Below, piece by piece: positions 53,911 to 63,443 of a DNA stretch of 64,000 nucleotides. The stretch comes from CAZTZL01 sp964617625 (GTDB lineage Bacteria; Zhuqueibacterota; QNDG01; DSAB01), in NCBI GenBank assembly GCA_964617625.1, contig CAZTZL010000002.1, forward strand, positions 29,552-93,551, given 5' to 3'. The translations under genes were made by a program, and so were the position numbers. Numbering within the stretch: the stretch's first letter is position 1; every line of letters starts with the position of its first letter. The notes under the pieces were generated by a model. The model saw nothing but the letters and a program-made list of their open reading frames with translations. It had not been told where the DNA came from and did no database searches.

Positions 53911-54718
53911 GAGATTCCTTCCCCAGTTGTTTTGAAACTTCATTACTCAATGTGACAAATTCCGGTACGGACAGGGATTCGGGCCGCCGCGTTAAATCAA
54001 TGGGAATACCGTCTAAAATCGAGTTATCACCAATCAATCTTGCAAGTGTATTCTTTAACATTTTTCTACGCTGGTTGAAAGTCCCCTTCACAATCTTCTT
54101 ATAAAGATCTTCATCTTTAATTGAATATTTCGATTCACTTCCAAATTTGATTTGTATAACGACTGAATCCACTTCAGGAACCGGGGAAAATGCCTGTCCG
54201 GGAATGCGAAAAAGCGATTTCACATCACAATAAGTTTGAAAAAAAACGGAGGGCACTCCATAGGATTTTTTATTCGGCAGACTGGCCAATCGTTCTCCCA
54301 CTTCCTTTTGAACGGTAACAACAACGTCCTTAATCCAGGAACGATTCTCAAGGAGGTGGAAAAGAATTGGAGAGGTAATATAGTAAGGAAGATTTCCTGC
54401 AACCCTGAGATCATGTTTTTTCTCACAGATCGAAGTGATATTAAATTTGAGAAAATCTCCCTCGATCAGATGAAGTCTTTTTTCCCCGCGGAATCTCTCT
54501 TTAACAAATTGACATAATCTTTTATCTATCTCGATTCCATAGACTTGCCTGGCCGAACTTTTTAAAAGCAGTTCGGTTAATACTCCCTCACCGGAACCGA
54601 TTTCCAGAATCTGATCGCCTGGCTGGATACCTATCGACTCAACGAGGCGTATTGCGAAAGAACGGTCTTTTAAAAAATGCTGGCCCAGCCGTTTTCTGGT
54701 CCGTAACCCGGAAACCAC
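53885..54718 (-). CDS. rsmA: 16S rRNA dimethyladenosine methyltransferase RsmA (KsgA)
   Basis: 277 residues, GTG start with AGGA seven bases before it. KRLGQHFLKD opening, motif I EIGSGEGVLT, motif IV NLPYYITSPILF, and the C-terminal QRRKMLKN helix are all present. It dimethylates A1518 and A1519 of 16S rRNA. Its tail runs into mgtE. Confidence 0.97.
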   Translation of the reverse strand: MVSGLRTRKRLGQHFLKDRSFAIRLVESIGIQPGDQILEIGSGEGVLTELLLKSSARQVYGIEIDKRLCQFVKERFRGEKRLHLIEGDFLKFNITSICEKKHDLRVAGNLPYYITSPILFHLLENRSWIKDVVVTVQKEVGERLASLPNKKSYGVPSVFFQTYCDVKSLFRIPGQAFSPVPEVDSVVIQIKFGSESKYSIKDEDLYKKIVKGTFNQRRKMLKNTLARLIGDNSILDGIPIDLTRRPESLSVPEFVTLSNEVSKQLGKESLGGEKTSK

Positions 54719-54758
54719 TTATCCGTCCTTTAAAATCTTTATGAACAAATTGAACACT

Positions 54759-56786
54759 TCAAGAAACCCGAATGCCCGGTTTCACTTCATCTTCTGTCGT
54801 TAAAACCGCATGGCCTTTCTCTGTCTTGACTGCCAGGAGCATTCCCCTCGATTCCACACCGCGGATAACTGCCGGTTTGAGATTGGCCACAACAATGAGT
54901 GTTTTCCCGATCATCTCTTCAGGTGTATAGGTCTGTGCAACGCCCGCCACAATCTGTCTTTTCTCGCTTCCGAGATCAATCTGCAGCTTCAGAAGTTTAT
55001 CAGCTCCTTCCACCCTCTCTGCTTCGATCACTCTGGCGGTTCTCAATTCAATTTTTTGAAATGTATCAAAATCTATCGTTCCATCTTCGGTTGTTTTCTG
55101 ATCTTCTTTATCGGTTTCAATTGTCTTCAACTTTTGTGTTTCCTTCTGAATGGCATCGTCCTCAATTTTTGAAAATAAAATTTCCGCCGCTCCGAGCTTT
55201 TTGCCGACAGGTAGTTCCTTTTTCCCAACATCGTCCCACTTCAAATCCTCATCCAAATTCAGCATCTTCTTTACTTTTTCGCTTGAAAACGGAAGAACAG
55301 GCTCCATCAAAATCCCAAGTGCCAGCATGGTTTGCAAACAGATATTCAGTGTCGCGGCACAAACATCCGGCCGGGCTTGTCGTGTTTCCCAGGGCGCTTT
55401 ATCATTAAAATATTTATTGGCAAACCTACAGAGATCCATCATCCGATTAACGCTGTTTCTAATTTCAAACCGCTCCAGGCAATCTCCGATTTCGGACGGA
55501 GCATTCAAGATCTTCTCAAGCATGGCTTGATCCAGATCATCCGTTTCTCCCTTCTCAGGAACGTAGCCATCATAATAGCGATGAACAAATGTCAGTGTTC
55601 TATTGACGAAATTGCCCAGGATATCGGCCAGTTCGTCGTTGTTTCTGCTTTGAAACTGCGTCCAGGAAAAATCAGTGTCTTTGGTTTCCGGCGCATTTGC
55701 AGCGAGAGTGTATCTTAAAGGATCCGGCGGAAAGTTTTCCAGATAATCTTTCAGCCAGATCGCATAGTTCCGGCTGGTCGAAATTTTGTTGCCTTCAATA
55801 GTAAGATATTCGTTTGCCGGAATCGCTTCCGGAAGAACATATCCCCCTGCTTCCATCAGCATCATTGGAAAAAGGATCGCATGAAAAACAATATTGTCCT
55901 TCCCGATGAAATGCACGAGTTTGGTGTCCGGACTGCACCAGAAAGTCTTCCATAGATCCGGGTCGCTGGATTTCTGCGCCCACTCTTTTGTGGAAGAGAT
56001 GTACCCGATTGGTGCATCAAACCAGACATAGAGCACTTTTCCTTCTGCATCCTCCAAGGGAACCGGAACACCCCAATGAAGATCCCGGGTAATTGGACGG
56101 TCTTCCAGTCCTTCCCGATACCATCCGAGGGAATAATTCCGAACATTCTCTTTCCACTTTTTCGTGTCGAACCAGGATTTCCAAGTGTCGGCAAACCGGC
56201 CCATGGGAAAATACCAATGACGGGTCTCTTTTAAAACCGGTTTGGAACCGTCTATCTTTGATATCGGATGAATGAGATCTTTCGGCTCCAGCCATTTCCC
56301 GCATGAATCGCATTGATCGCCTCGTGCTTTATTGTACTGACAATGAGGGCATATTCCCTCAACATACCGGTCGGGGAGAAAACGCTTGGTTTTTTCACTG
56401 TAAAACTGCTCTTCGGATTTCACGGTAAAAACGTTTTTCTTATATAAAACAGTGAAGAATTCCTGTGCCGTTTTATGGTGCAGATCAAGCGAAGTTCTGG
56501 AATAGTTGTCAAAGCTGATTCCCAACTGCTGGAAACTTGCCTTGTTCATCTCATGATACCGGTCTACGACATCCTGCGGAGAAATTCCTTCTTTGTCCGC
56601 CGTCACTGTGATCGGAACACCATGTTCGTCAGAACCGCAAATATAAAGAACATTCTTCCCCTTCAATCTTTGGTAACGGACATAAATATCGGCCGGCAAA
56701 TAGGCTCCGGCTATGTGACCAAGATGGAGGGGCCCGTTCGCATACGGCAATGCGCTCGTAACGAGAATTCTCTTGAACTGTTTCAA
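54759..56786 (-). CDS. metG: Methionyl-tRNA synthetase with C-terminal tRNA-binding domain
   Basis: 675 residues, TTG start with AGGA upstream and overlapping the ricT stop. HIGH motif reads HLGH (GPLHLGHIAG), KMSKS reads KISTS (GNKISTSRNYAIW), and a zinc knuckle CPHCQYNKARGDQCDSC is present near 145-162. The C-terminal 110 residues form the OB-fold EMAP-like tRNA-binding domain (ELRTARVIEAERVEGADKLL). Between them lies an acidic, Glu/Lys/Thr-rich linker. Confidence 0.97.
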   Translation of the reverse strand: MKQFKRILVTSALPYANGPLHLGHIAGAYLPADIYVRYQRLKGKNVLYICGSDEHGVPITVTADKEGISPQDVVDRYHEMNKASFQQLGISFDNYSRTSLDLHHKTAQEFFTVLYKKNVFTVKSEEQFYSEKTKRFLPDRYVEGICPHCQYNKARGDQCDSCGKWLEPKDLIHPISKIDGSKPVLKETRHWYFPMGRFADTWKSWFDTKKWKENVRNYSLGWYREGLEDRPITRDLHWGVPVPLEDAEGKVLYVWFDAPIGYISSTKEWAQKSSDPDLWKTFWCSPDTKLVHFIGKDNIVFHAILFPMMLMEAGGYVLPEAIPANEYLTIEGNKISTSRNYAIWLKDYLENFPPDPLRYTLAANAPETKDTDFSWTQFQSRNNDELADILGNFVNRTLTFVHRYYDGYVPEKGETDDLDQAMLEKILNAPSEIGDCLERFEIRNSVNRMMDLCRFANKYFNDKAPWETRQARPDVCAATLNICLQTMLALGILMEPVLPFSSEKVKKMLNLDEDLKWDDVGKKELPVGKKLGAAEILFSKIEDDAIQKETQKLKTIETDKEDQKTTEDGTIDFDTFQKIELRTARVIEAERVEGADKLLKLQIDLGSEKRQIVAGVAQTYTPEEMIGKTLIVVANLKPAVIRGVESRGMLLAVKTEKGHAVLTTEDEVKPGIRVS

Positions 56787-57643
56787 TCCCGATCCTCTCT
56801 TCCCCTTTTCTTTTTCGGCTTTTTCTTTTTACTCTTCTGAATATCCGTCAACTTTTTCAATTCTTCAAGCGGAACCCTCTCCTCTTCATTATCTTCATAG
56901 ATAATCAAAGCCTCCTGAGCGAATACGTCGATCTTTTTTAAAAATCCTTTGCCTTTTTTTGTTCTGATTTCCGTTTCAACTTCAGGAAACTGCTTTAATA
57001 TATCCTCATAATAATCCTTTTCATATCTCAGACAGCACATGAGACGGCCGCATGCACCAGAAAGCTTCGTCGGATTCAGCGAAAGATTCTGTTCTTTGGC
57101 ATATTGAGTGACAACCGGCTCAAACTCCCTCAGGAAACTCCGGCAGCAGAGCCTGTATCCGCAGACACCGACGCCGCCGAGTCTTTTGGCCTCATCCCGG
57201 ACACCGATCTGTCTGAGCTCGATCCGTGTTCTGTAACGTGTAGCAAGATCCCGTACCAGGGCCCTGAAATCGACTCTCTTTTCGGAAGTAAAATAAAAGA
57301 TGATCTTTTTGCGGTCGAATTGATACTCCACATCCACTAATTTCATATCAAGACCGTGTTCTTCGATCCGTTTCCGGCAATCGGCAAATGCGTCTCTTTC
57401 CAGCAGATGATTCTCATCCAACTGTTCCATCTCTTTCCGGTTCGCTTTTCGAATCACCTGCATCAGCTCTTGATCACCGGCCCTCCGATCCACAAGGCTT
57501 CCAATATTGACAACCCTCGCCAGATCTTCTCCCTTCTCGACCTGAACCATCACATTGTCTCCGACAGCAAACGGAAACTCCTGGGGATTCGCATAAAATG
57601 CCTTCCTGCCTCCCTTAAACTCTATTTCTATTATTTTTGCCAT
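56783..57643 (-). CDS. ricT: PSP1/RicT family Fe-S cluster-binding protein
   Basis: Start chosen at the ATG at 57643 with AAGGA five bases upstream. 286 residues. The PSP1 domain (about 55-140) is preceded by a KOW-like start and followed by the Cys-rich signature CGYRLCCRSF and GACGRLMCCLRYE. In B. subtilis this protein (YaaT) works with RicA and RicF in mRNA maturation and phosphorelay. The C-terminal tail is strongly basic. Placed between holB and metG, as in many genomes. Confidence 0.93.
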   Translation of the reverse strand: MAKIIEIEFKGGRKAFYANPQEFPFAVGDNVMVQVEKGEDLARVVNIGSLVDRRAGDQELMQVIRKANRKEMEQLDENHLLERDAFADCRKRIEEHGLDMKLVDVEYQFDRKKIIFYFTSEKRVDFRALVRDLATRYRTRIELRQIGVRDEAKRLGGVGVCGYRLCCRSFLREFEPVVTQYAKEQNLSLNPTKLSGACGRLMCCLRYEKDYYEDILKQFPEVETEIRTKKGKGFLKKIDVFAQEALIIYEDNEEERVPLEELKKLTDIQKSKKKKPKKKRGREDRD

Positions 57644-57651
57644 TATAATCC

Positions 57652-58761
57652 TTATATGTCTTGACAACGATAAAAATCAGTACTTAACGACTGTATAATC
57701 AGATGAAGGTACACATTTTTTTCTATAAAATCAATAGCCTGCTCTGTCCTGCTGATGGCCTTTTCAACATCGAACGAGGCTCTATTTTTTATAAATTGAT
57801 CCAGCTCTCGAACTTTGTCTTTATTGAGCAGCCGTTCTTTTTCGCCCAAACGCAGGGATAAAATATCTCTCAGCCAGATCAAAATAGTTTGAAGAAGTGA
57901 CTGGATTTCAGTTCTGTCCCTGTCACGAAATATTTTCTCGCAAAATTCGATCCGTTTAAAAACATTTCCATCGAGACTGTGCTCCAAAAATTGAAACGCA
58001 CAATCACGAATCTCATCATAATTTTCATCTATTAACTCCAGGGCCCTTTCAAGACTTCCGCCCGATATACTCGCGACAAATTTGGCTTTACTTTCCGAAA
58101 TCTGCCATCGTTCTATCAATGTACTTTCAATTTCATTTTCAAGCAGAGGATCAAAACGAATGACCTGACACCGAGACACGATGGTCGGCAGAATACGATT
58201 ATATTCAGAAGATGTGAGCAAAATCAGAGTTCTGCCCGGCGGCTCCTCGAGCAGTTTTAAAAGACTGTTGGATGCGGGAACCGTCATTTTGTCCGCATGG
58301 GAGATGACGATCATCCGGTACTGCCCTTTGGGAATTTTAAGCATAATATTCTTTTTCAGTGACCGTATATGTTCAATTCCAATTACAGGAAATGTTTTCA
58401 ACTCAGGCTGATAATTGAACTTTTGGTAAGGATTGGCGATTCGAAAAAGGGCTTTCTCCAAAAGTATTTCCCGGTACTTGTCCTCCTTCATGGCTTTAGG
58501 CCTGGAAGGAACCGGCAGTATAAAACGAAATTCCGGATATTCCATGCGGGAGATCTTTTGACACGCTTCACATTGATTACATCCCCATTCGACACCTTTC
58601 TGGCAGTGCAGTCCCTTGACCATTGCTATTGCCATCGCATCTTTTCCAGCGCCCGCCTGACCCTGAAAAAGATAACTGTGTGCCATGCGCTCTCTTTTTA
58701 GCGAGGCTGAAAGAATTTCCTTTACTCTTTTTTGACCAACTACGTTGTCCGAATTATTCAT
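57652..58761 (-). CDS. holB: DNA polymerase III delta' subunit
   Basis: 369 residues. AAA+ clamp-loader fold. The P-loop variant GQAGAGKD is near 34-41 and a zinc module CQKGVEWGCNQCEACQK near 53-69. The SRC motif (IVSRCQVIRF) is near 190. It helps open the beta clamp. The P-loop is degraded at its last position (Asp for Thr), as delta' subunits often cannot bind ATP productively. Confidence 0.93.
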   Translation of the reverse strand: MNNSDNVVGQKRVKEILSASLKRERMAHSYLFQGQAGAGKDAMAIAMVKGLHCQKGVEWGCNQCEACQKISRMEYPEFRFILPVPSRPKAMKEDKYREILLEKALFRIANPYQKFNYQPELKTFPVIGIEHIRSLKKNIMLKIPKGQYRMIVISHADKMTVPASNSLLKLLEEPPGRTLILLTSSEYNRILPTIVSRCQVIRFDPLLENEIESTLIERWQISESKAKFVASISGGSLERALELIDENYDEIRDCAFQFLEHSLDGNVFKRIEFCEKIFRDRDRTEIQSLLQTILIWLRDILSLRLGEKERLLNKDKVRELDQFIKNRASFDVEKAISRTEQAIDFIEKNVYLHLIIQSLSTDFYRCQDI

Positions 58762-58768
58762 AAGCCCT

Positions 58769-59980
58769 CTACCTTAGCCAGGATACCGGATCAAAATGAT
58801 TCTGTTCTTTCCAGATTTCAAAGTGCAAATTGGTTTGATAAAGACTCTGTGCCGTACCAACCTGGCCGATAACGTCTCCTTCCCGAAGTTCGTCATCTGT
58901 TTCCACAAAAACAACCGCAAGATGGGCATAAACCGAATAGTATCCGCCGCCGTGGTCCAGCAGAACCAGATTTCCCATGCCTCTCAACCAAGTGACATAC
59001 CGGACAATTCCCCTGCTCACCGCCTGCACATTCGTTCCATCCGCTGCCTTGATATCGATCCCCAGGTTTTCAGTCCACGTTTTTAAAACAGGATGGCGCT
59101 GCCGGCCATAACTCGAAACGATCTCCCCCTTTGCGGGCCAGCGCATTTTACCTTTCAATCCGGCGAATTGCGATCCGTCCAGTTTTTGAACGGTGGTTTT
59201 CCGTTTTGTCTCTTCATAACTTATTCTTTTCTCTATCTCCTGATAGGCGATTTTCTTTTCCCTCAATTGTTCCAACAGAGGACCTTTGTCTTTACGGACC
59301 TGGGCCAGAATATTTTTTCGGTTCTTCTTTTTGGCCTCAAGGCTTTTCCTTTCTTCGTTGTTCTCCTGCAACAGTTTTGTTTTAGCCTGGATTTCTCTCC
59401 GTAATAATGACCGTTGATTTTCAATACCAATTCTTTTCTCTTCCAGGTTTTTCATATTTCGCTGGTCGTTTTCAATAATGCGTTTTTGATATTTAAGCCA
59501 TACCACCGCCTGGTTCAAAGACCGTATCGAAAAGAAAACTTCCCAATCCATGAACCGGCCCCGTTTATACATCCGAAGCATCCTTTTTTTAACAAACATG
59601 GTCAGTCTGTTAAATCCGTCAAGGATCTCATTCAATTCTTCTTCCGCCATTTTCACTTTTTTTTCCGTCCGCTTCAATTCCGAATCAAGTTCACCGATCA
59701 GTTTTTCCTTGAGACCTATCTCTCTCTCAATATTCTCCACCTGCTCCAGCAATGTAACTTCTTCTTTATCCTTTTTATTCAACTCATTTTCCAGACGCTG
59801 TATCTCCTGCCGAATTTTACTCAAAGAACTATTCTGTTGTGCCATTCCCAGGGGATTGTTGATTAAGAAAAAAATAACAACACCGAGAAAAAAGCGTTTT
59901 CTGTTTTCTTTCCGGATCGCAGAGAAAATAACAACTATATTAATATGCCCGTCAGTCAAAATGTCCATCCATTTATGCAC
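58769..59980 (-). CDS. EnvC-like amidase activator with degenerate LytM (M23) domain
   Basis: About 403 residues. The GTG at 59980 or ATG at 59968 may be the start, since both overlap bioY and neither has a clear ribosome site. A signal peptide with a long N-region ends near LGMAQQ. A coiled coil covers about 50-250. A LytM/M23 domain covers about 285-403. Zinc ligand His is replaced by Asn305 (NLGID, Asp309 kept) and the catalytic first His of HxH is Asn384 (NLH, His386 kept). Loss of two key residues predicts no hydrolase activity and an activator role on septal amidases, as for E. coli EnvC. No amidase gene lies in the window. Confidence 0.88.
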   Translation of the reverse strand: MHKWMDILTDGHINIVVIFSAIRKENRKRFFLGVVIFFLINNPLGMAQQNSSLSKIRQEIQRLENELNKKDKEEVTLLEQVENIEREIGLKEKLIGELDSELKRTEKKVKMAEEELNEILDGFNRLTMFVKKRMLRMYKRGRFMDWEVFFSIRSLNQAVVWLKYQKRIIENDQRNMKNLEEKRIGIENQRSLLRREIQAKTKLLQENNEERKSLEAKKKNRKNILAQVRKDKGPLLEQLREKKIAYQEIEKRISYEETKRKTTVQKLDGSQFAGLKGKMRWPAKGEIVSSYGRQRHPVLKTWTENLGIDIKAADGTNVQAVSRGIVRYVTWLRGMGNLVLLDHGGGYYSVYAHLAVVFVETDDELREGDVIGQVGTAQSLYQTNLHFEIWKEQNHFDPVSWLR

Positions 59981-60531
59981 CCGGTCTCAAAAAGTGTTTT
60001 GTACTTTGATGTAACACCAACGGATATAAAAATCTTCACCAATTCCCCGGGTATAAAAACAAGAAAACCGCTCGATACTGCATAAATCAGATTCATCTCT
60101 TTTCCCAATATATAATTCACGTTAATATAAAGATACGCAACGCCGATCGAAAAAACAACGATCAGTGCCAGCAAGTGTGCAATATACAGTCTCATCAATC
60201 TGTTGGACATTTTTGATTTTTCAAGCCAGCAACCAAGAACAAAAGCCCCTACAGGAAAACCGGCAAGATAACCGAATGTCGGCTGGAGTATGTATCCCGG
60301 ACCTCCCCCCATGGCAAAAACCGGTATTCCGGTCAATCCGATAAAAAGAAACAAAAACTGACCAATCGCTCCTTTCCTGCTGCCAAGCAAACTGCCTCCA
60401 AGATAGACAAACAATGTCTGCAGGGTCAAAGGAACAGGAAAAAGTGGAATACATATAAATCCACCGATGCAGGTTAATGCAGCAACAAGCGCGATATAAA
60501 TCATGGAGCGGATTCCCGACTTTTCAACCAT
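59956..60531 (-). CDS. bioY: BioY biotin transporter substrate-binding subunit
   Basis: 191 residues with six predicted membrane segments. Family motifs LVAALTCIGGFICIPLFPVPLTLQTLFVYLGG and the GYLAGFPVGAFVLGC stretch are present. BioY binds biotin and works alone or with an ECF module, whose genes are not here. The gene overlaps the envC-like gene by 25 bases. A 15-codon leader frame with a good ribosome site overlaps its start. The 257 bases upstream to the divergent patatin gene hold no clear promoter or BirA box. Confidence 0.95.
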   Translation of the reverse strand: MVEKSGIRSMIYIALVAALTCIGGFICIPLFPVPLTLQTLFVYLGGSLLGSRKGAIGQFLFLFIGLTGIPVFAMGGGPGYILQPTFGYLAGFPVGAFVLGCWLEKSKMSNRLMRLYIAHLLALIVVFSIGVAYLYINVNYILGKEMNLIYAVSSGFLVFIPGELVKIFISVGVTSKYKTLFETGCINGWTF

Positions 60532-60788
60532 CAGCTTTTCCGTTTTTCATAAAATTCGATAAGGGATTCATCTCTTTTCCTGTTTGAATTGATAATTTTT
60601 TTGAAACAAATTCAATACAGTCTGTCTTCCCGGGGAGTTGTATTCTTACAGCAATGACATTCGTTTCCTTTTAAGACCATTTTCTTACATGAAATTTTAC
60701 AAAATACTTTCAAGAAAAACAAATCGATTTTTATCTACAAAATCATCGGCTTGCTTTTACTTAACGATTTTATTATCTTTAGTTTACA

Positions 60789-63422
60789 ATGAAATTAAAA
60801 TCTATTGTCATTTATCTCCTTTTTGTCCATACGTTTCCGTCGTTGGCTGAAAAGAACCACCCGGGTATTTCAATACCACTGGTACTGGAACCTGTCCCCA
60901 TTTCAAGAGATAGCTACATTCCCTATTACCAGATACAAAGACCAAAGATCGCTCTCGCATTAAGTGGCGGCGGAGCTCGTGGCCTTGCACAAATCGGTGT
61001 ACTCAAAGCATTTGAAAGACACGGCCTGCCTGTTGACGGGATTGCCGGTACCAGTATGGGAGCCATCGTTGGGGGTCTTTATGCAATCGGGTATACTGGA
61101 AGCGAAATTGAAAAAATGACTTTTGACATCGATTGGCATGAAATCATCATAAATGCCCCGCCCAGAAAGCAGCTTTTTTTAAGTCAAAAAGAAGACCGGG
61201 CACAGTACCTGATTCAGCTTCGACTGAAAGGGCTGTCTCTCGATCTTCCCTCGGGCTATACTTCCGGGCAAAGACTGACATCGATGATTACAGATCTCAT
61301 CCTGAACGCACCCTATCCCATCAATGAAGATTTCAATCTTCTGCACATCCCTTTTTGTGCCGTTACAACGGACCTGTTGACCGGCCAAAAAGTGGTTTTG
61401 AGGAACGGCTCCTTGATCGATGCGATGCGTGCCAGCATGGCCATCCCGCTTCTTTTTACTCCTGTCTCCATCGGAGATGAACTGCTTGTGGATGGCGGAT
61501 TGATCCAGAACCTGCCGGTTACTGAAGCGAAATCCCTGGGAGCCGACCTGATTATTGCAGTGGATACTTCTTCCAAATTGAGAAAAGAAAAAGAATTAGA
61601 TGCTCCCTGGGAAATTGCGGATCAGGTGACCACGATTATGCAGCAGGACCGAATCAAAGAACAGATGGCTTTGGCTGATATCGTTATTCAGCCCCAAATC
61701 GACGATATTTCGAATACGGATTTTCATGAATTTGAAAATCTCATTCAGGCCGGAGAACTCGCCGCTGAGCAGATGATTCCCCAAATCGAAACCATGCTGA
61801 ATCAATACTCACATCAGGACGATTCTGTAATTGTTGTAAAAAACATTACATTAGACGGGCTAAAAAATCTCGACGCCCGGCTTTTTGATTCCCTCATCAA
61901 TCTCGACACGCAATCACCGATTCCCTTGTCACAAATTGTCTGGTCCGGACAATCACTTATCCAGACCGGTTTCTTCCAAAATGTATCGGCTTTTTGGGAC
62001 AGCATCTCTTTTAAACTTACATTTTATGTTCAGGAGAATCCGGTCATTTACTCTATTTTGATCACCGGTAATACACTATTTCCGGATTCTGCCATAGACA
62101 ACATACTTGAAACCCGGTGCGGTGAAACTGCAAACGCCTATCAGGGACGCCGGGATTTAAAACACATCGTTCAATGTTACCACGATCAAGGTTACGTCCT
62201 GGCAAAAATCGATTATGCACGAATCGAAAACGGAGAACTTAAAATTGCAATTAATGAAGGGAAAATAGGACAAATCTACATTAACGGGAATCAAAGAACC
62301 CATCCTTTCGTGATCCGGCGCGAACTCCCTCTGCATGAAGGCGATCTTTTTAATATTTCTCTTTTAAAAACAGGAATGGAAAATATATACAGCACAGGAT
62401 ATTTTGACGATATCCGCTTCGAAAATGAAAAACAGGATCAGCATTACAATCTTATTTTTCACCTGAATGAACACGGTTTTACTCTTGTACGTACAGGTCT
62501 AAGATACGATTCGGAAAGATTGACCAAGGGATTTCTCCAGATTGTAGAAGAAAATATGCTGGGCTATGGTTATGAAGGTTCTCTGCTTGCGCTTGCCGGA
62601 AAATATGACGAATGCTTTGCTGCCCGGCTCAAGGCGGACCGGCTCTTTGATACCTACATGACATTTACAACCGATTTGTCCACATCCCAAAAAACGTTTC
62701 GGTATTATAAAGATTTAAAATCTATCGGGGAGTACCGCCATGCTGATCAATCTGCTGAGCTAATTTTTGGATTACAGATGCAGAGACTCGGCAGGTTGTC
62801 TCTTCAAATCAAATCGGAAAATATTCAGCTTAAACCTCTTTCCGGGAACGTCACTCTCAAAGAAAAATATACAGCCCGAAGCCTGACGTTATGCTCCGAA
62901 GTGGATACTCGGGATCATGTCCCGTTTACAAAAAATGGAAAATATCATATCCTCGAATATGAAACAGGGGGGGAATTTCTCGGAAGCGATATTTCGTATA
63001 TGCGGATTTTCTCTTCGATGGAATTCTATGTTCCATTGAACAATTCTACTGTTTTTCATCCCAGAATAATGTGGGGTACTGCGGATCTCTCGACGCCTTT
63101 TTCAAAACAATTTCATCTGGGCGGATTGGATTCATTTATGGGTCTTCCCGAAGACGCATTGATTGGAAAGCGGATGATAGCACTCAACGGCGAAATCCGT
63201 TTTAAAATACCCTGGCCGGAATTGTTAGACTCGTACCTATCCATACGCTGTGATCTGGGGAGTGTTTGGAACAAGTACGAAAAAATCACCACAAAAGATT
63301 TTAAACAGGGAATCGGCGCCATTCTCTCTGTGGACACACCATTGGGCCCGTTCCATCTGGGATACGGGATCATGAGCGACGGCCTTCATCAAATATATTT
63401 TTCAGCCGGATATCAGTTTTAA
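60789..63422 (+). CDS. Patatin-like phospholipase with POTRA domains and outer-membrane barrel (PlpD-like, type Vd)
   Basis: 877 residues. Signal peptide at 1-20. The patatin domain (about 53-320) has the oxyanion loop GGGARG (60-65), nucleophile Ser89 in GTSMG and catalytic Asp near 235 in VDGGLIQN, so it should be an active lipase. POTRA-like repeats follow (about 350-570), including KIGQIYINGNQRTHPFVIRRE. The C-terminal 300 residues are a BamA-type barrel ending FSAGYQF with terminal Phe. This is the build of PlpD autotransporters, but with more than one POTRA-like unit. A TTGCTT-17-TATCTT pair sits just before the ATG (60751-60779), giving a very short leader. Confidence 0.93.
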   Translation: MKLKSIVIYLLFVHTFPSLAEKNHPGISIPLVLEPVPISRDSYIPYYQIQRPKIALALSGGGARGLAQIGVLKAFERHGLPVDGIAGTSMGAIVGGLYAIGYTGSEIEKMTFDIDWHEIIINAPPRKQLFLSQKEDRAQYLIQLRLKGLSLDLPSGYTSGQRLTSMITDLILNAPYPINEDFNLLHIPFCAVTTDLLTGQKVVLRNGSLIDAMRASMAIPLLFTPVSIGDELLVDGGLIQNLPVTEAKSLGADLIIAVDTSSKLRKEKELDAPWEIADQVTTIMQQDRIKEQMALADIVIQPQIDDISNTDFHEFENLIQAGELAAEQMIPQIETMLNQYSHQDDSVIVVKNITLDGLKNLDARLFDSLINLDTQSPIPLSQIVWSGQSLIQTGFFQNVSAFWDSISFKLTFYVQENPVIYSILITGNTLFPDSAIDNILETRCGETANAYQGRRDLKHIVQCYHDQGYVLAKIDYARIENGELKIAINEGKIGQIYINGNQRTHPFVIRRELPLHEGDLFNISLLKTGMENIYSTGYFDDIRFENEKQDQHYNLIFHLNEHGFTLVRTGLRYDSERLTKGFLQIVEENMLGYGYEGSLLALAGKYDECFAARLKADRLFDTYMTFTTDLSTSQKTFRYYKDLKSIGEYRHADQSAELIFGLQMQRLGRLSLQIKSENIQLKPLSGNVTLKEKYTARSLTLCSEVDTRDHVPFTKNGKYHILEYETGGEFLGSDISYMRIFSSMEFYVPLNNSTVFHPRIMWGTADLSTPFSKQFHLGGLDSFMGLPEDALIGKRMIALNGEIRFKIPWPELLDSYLSIRCDLGSVWNKYEKITTKDFKQGIGAILSVDTPLGPFHLGYGIMSDGLHQIYFSAGYQF

Positions 63423-63443
63423 TCCACTTTCAACAATGAATTA

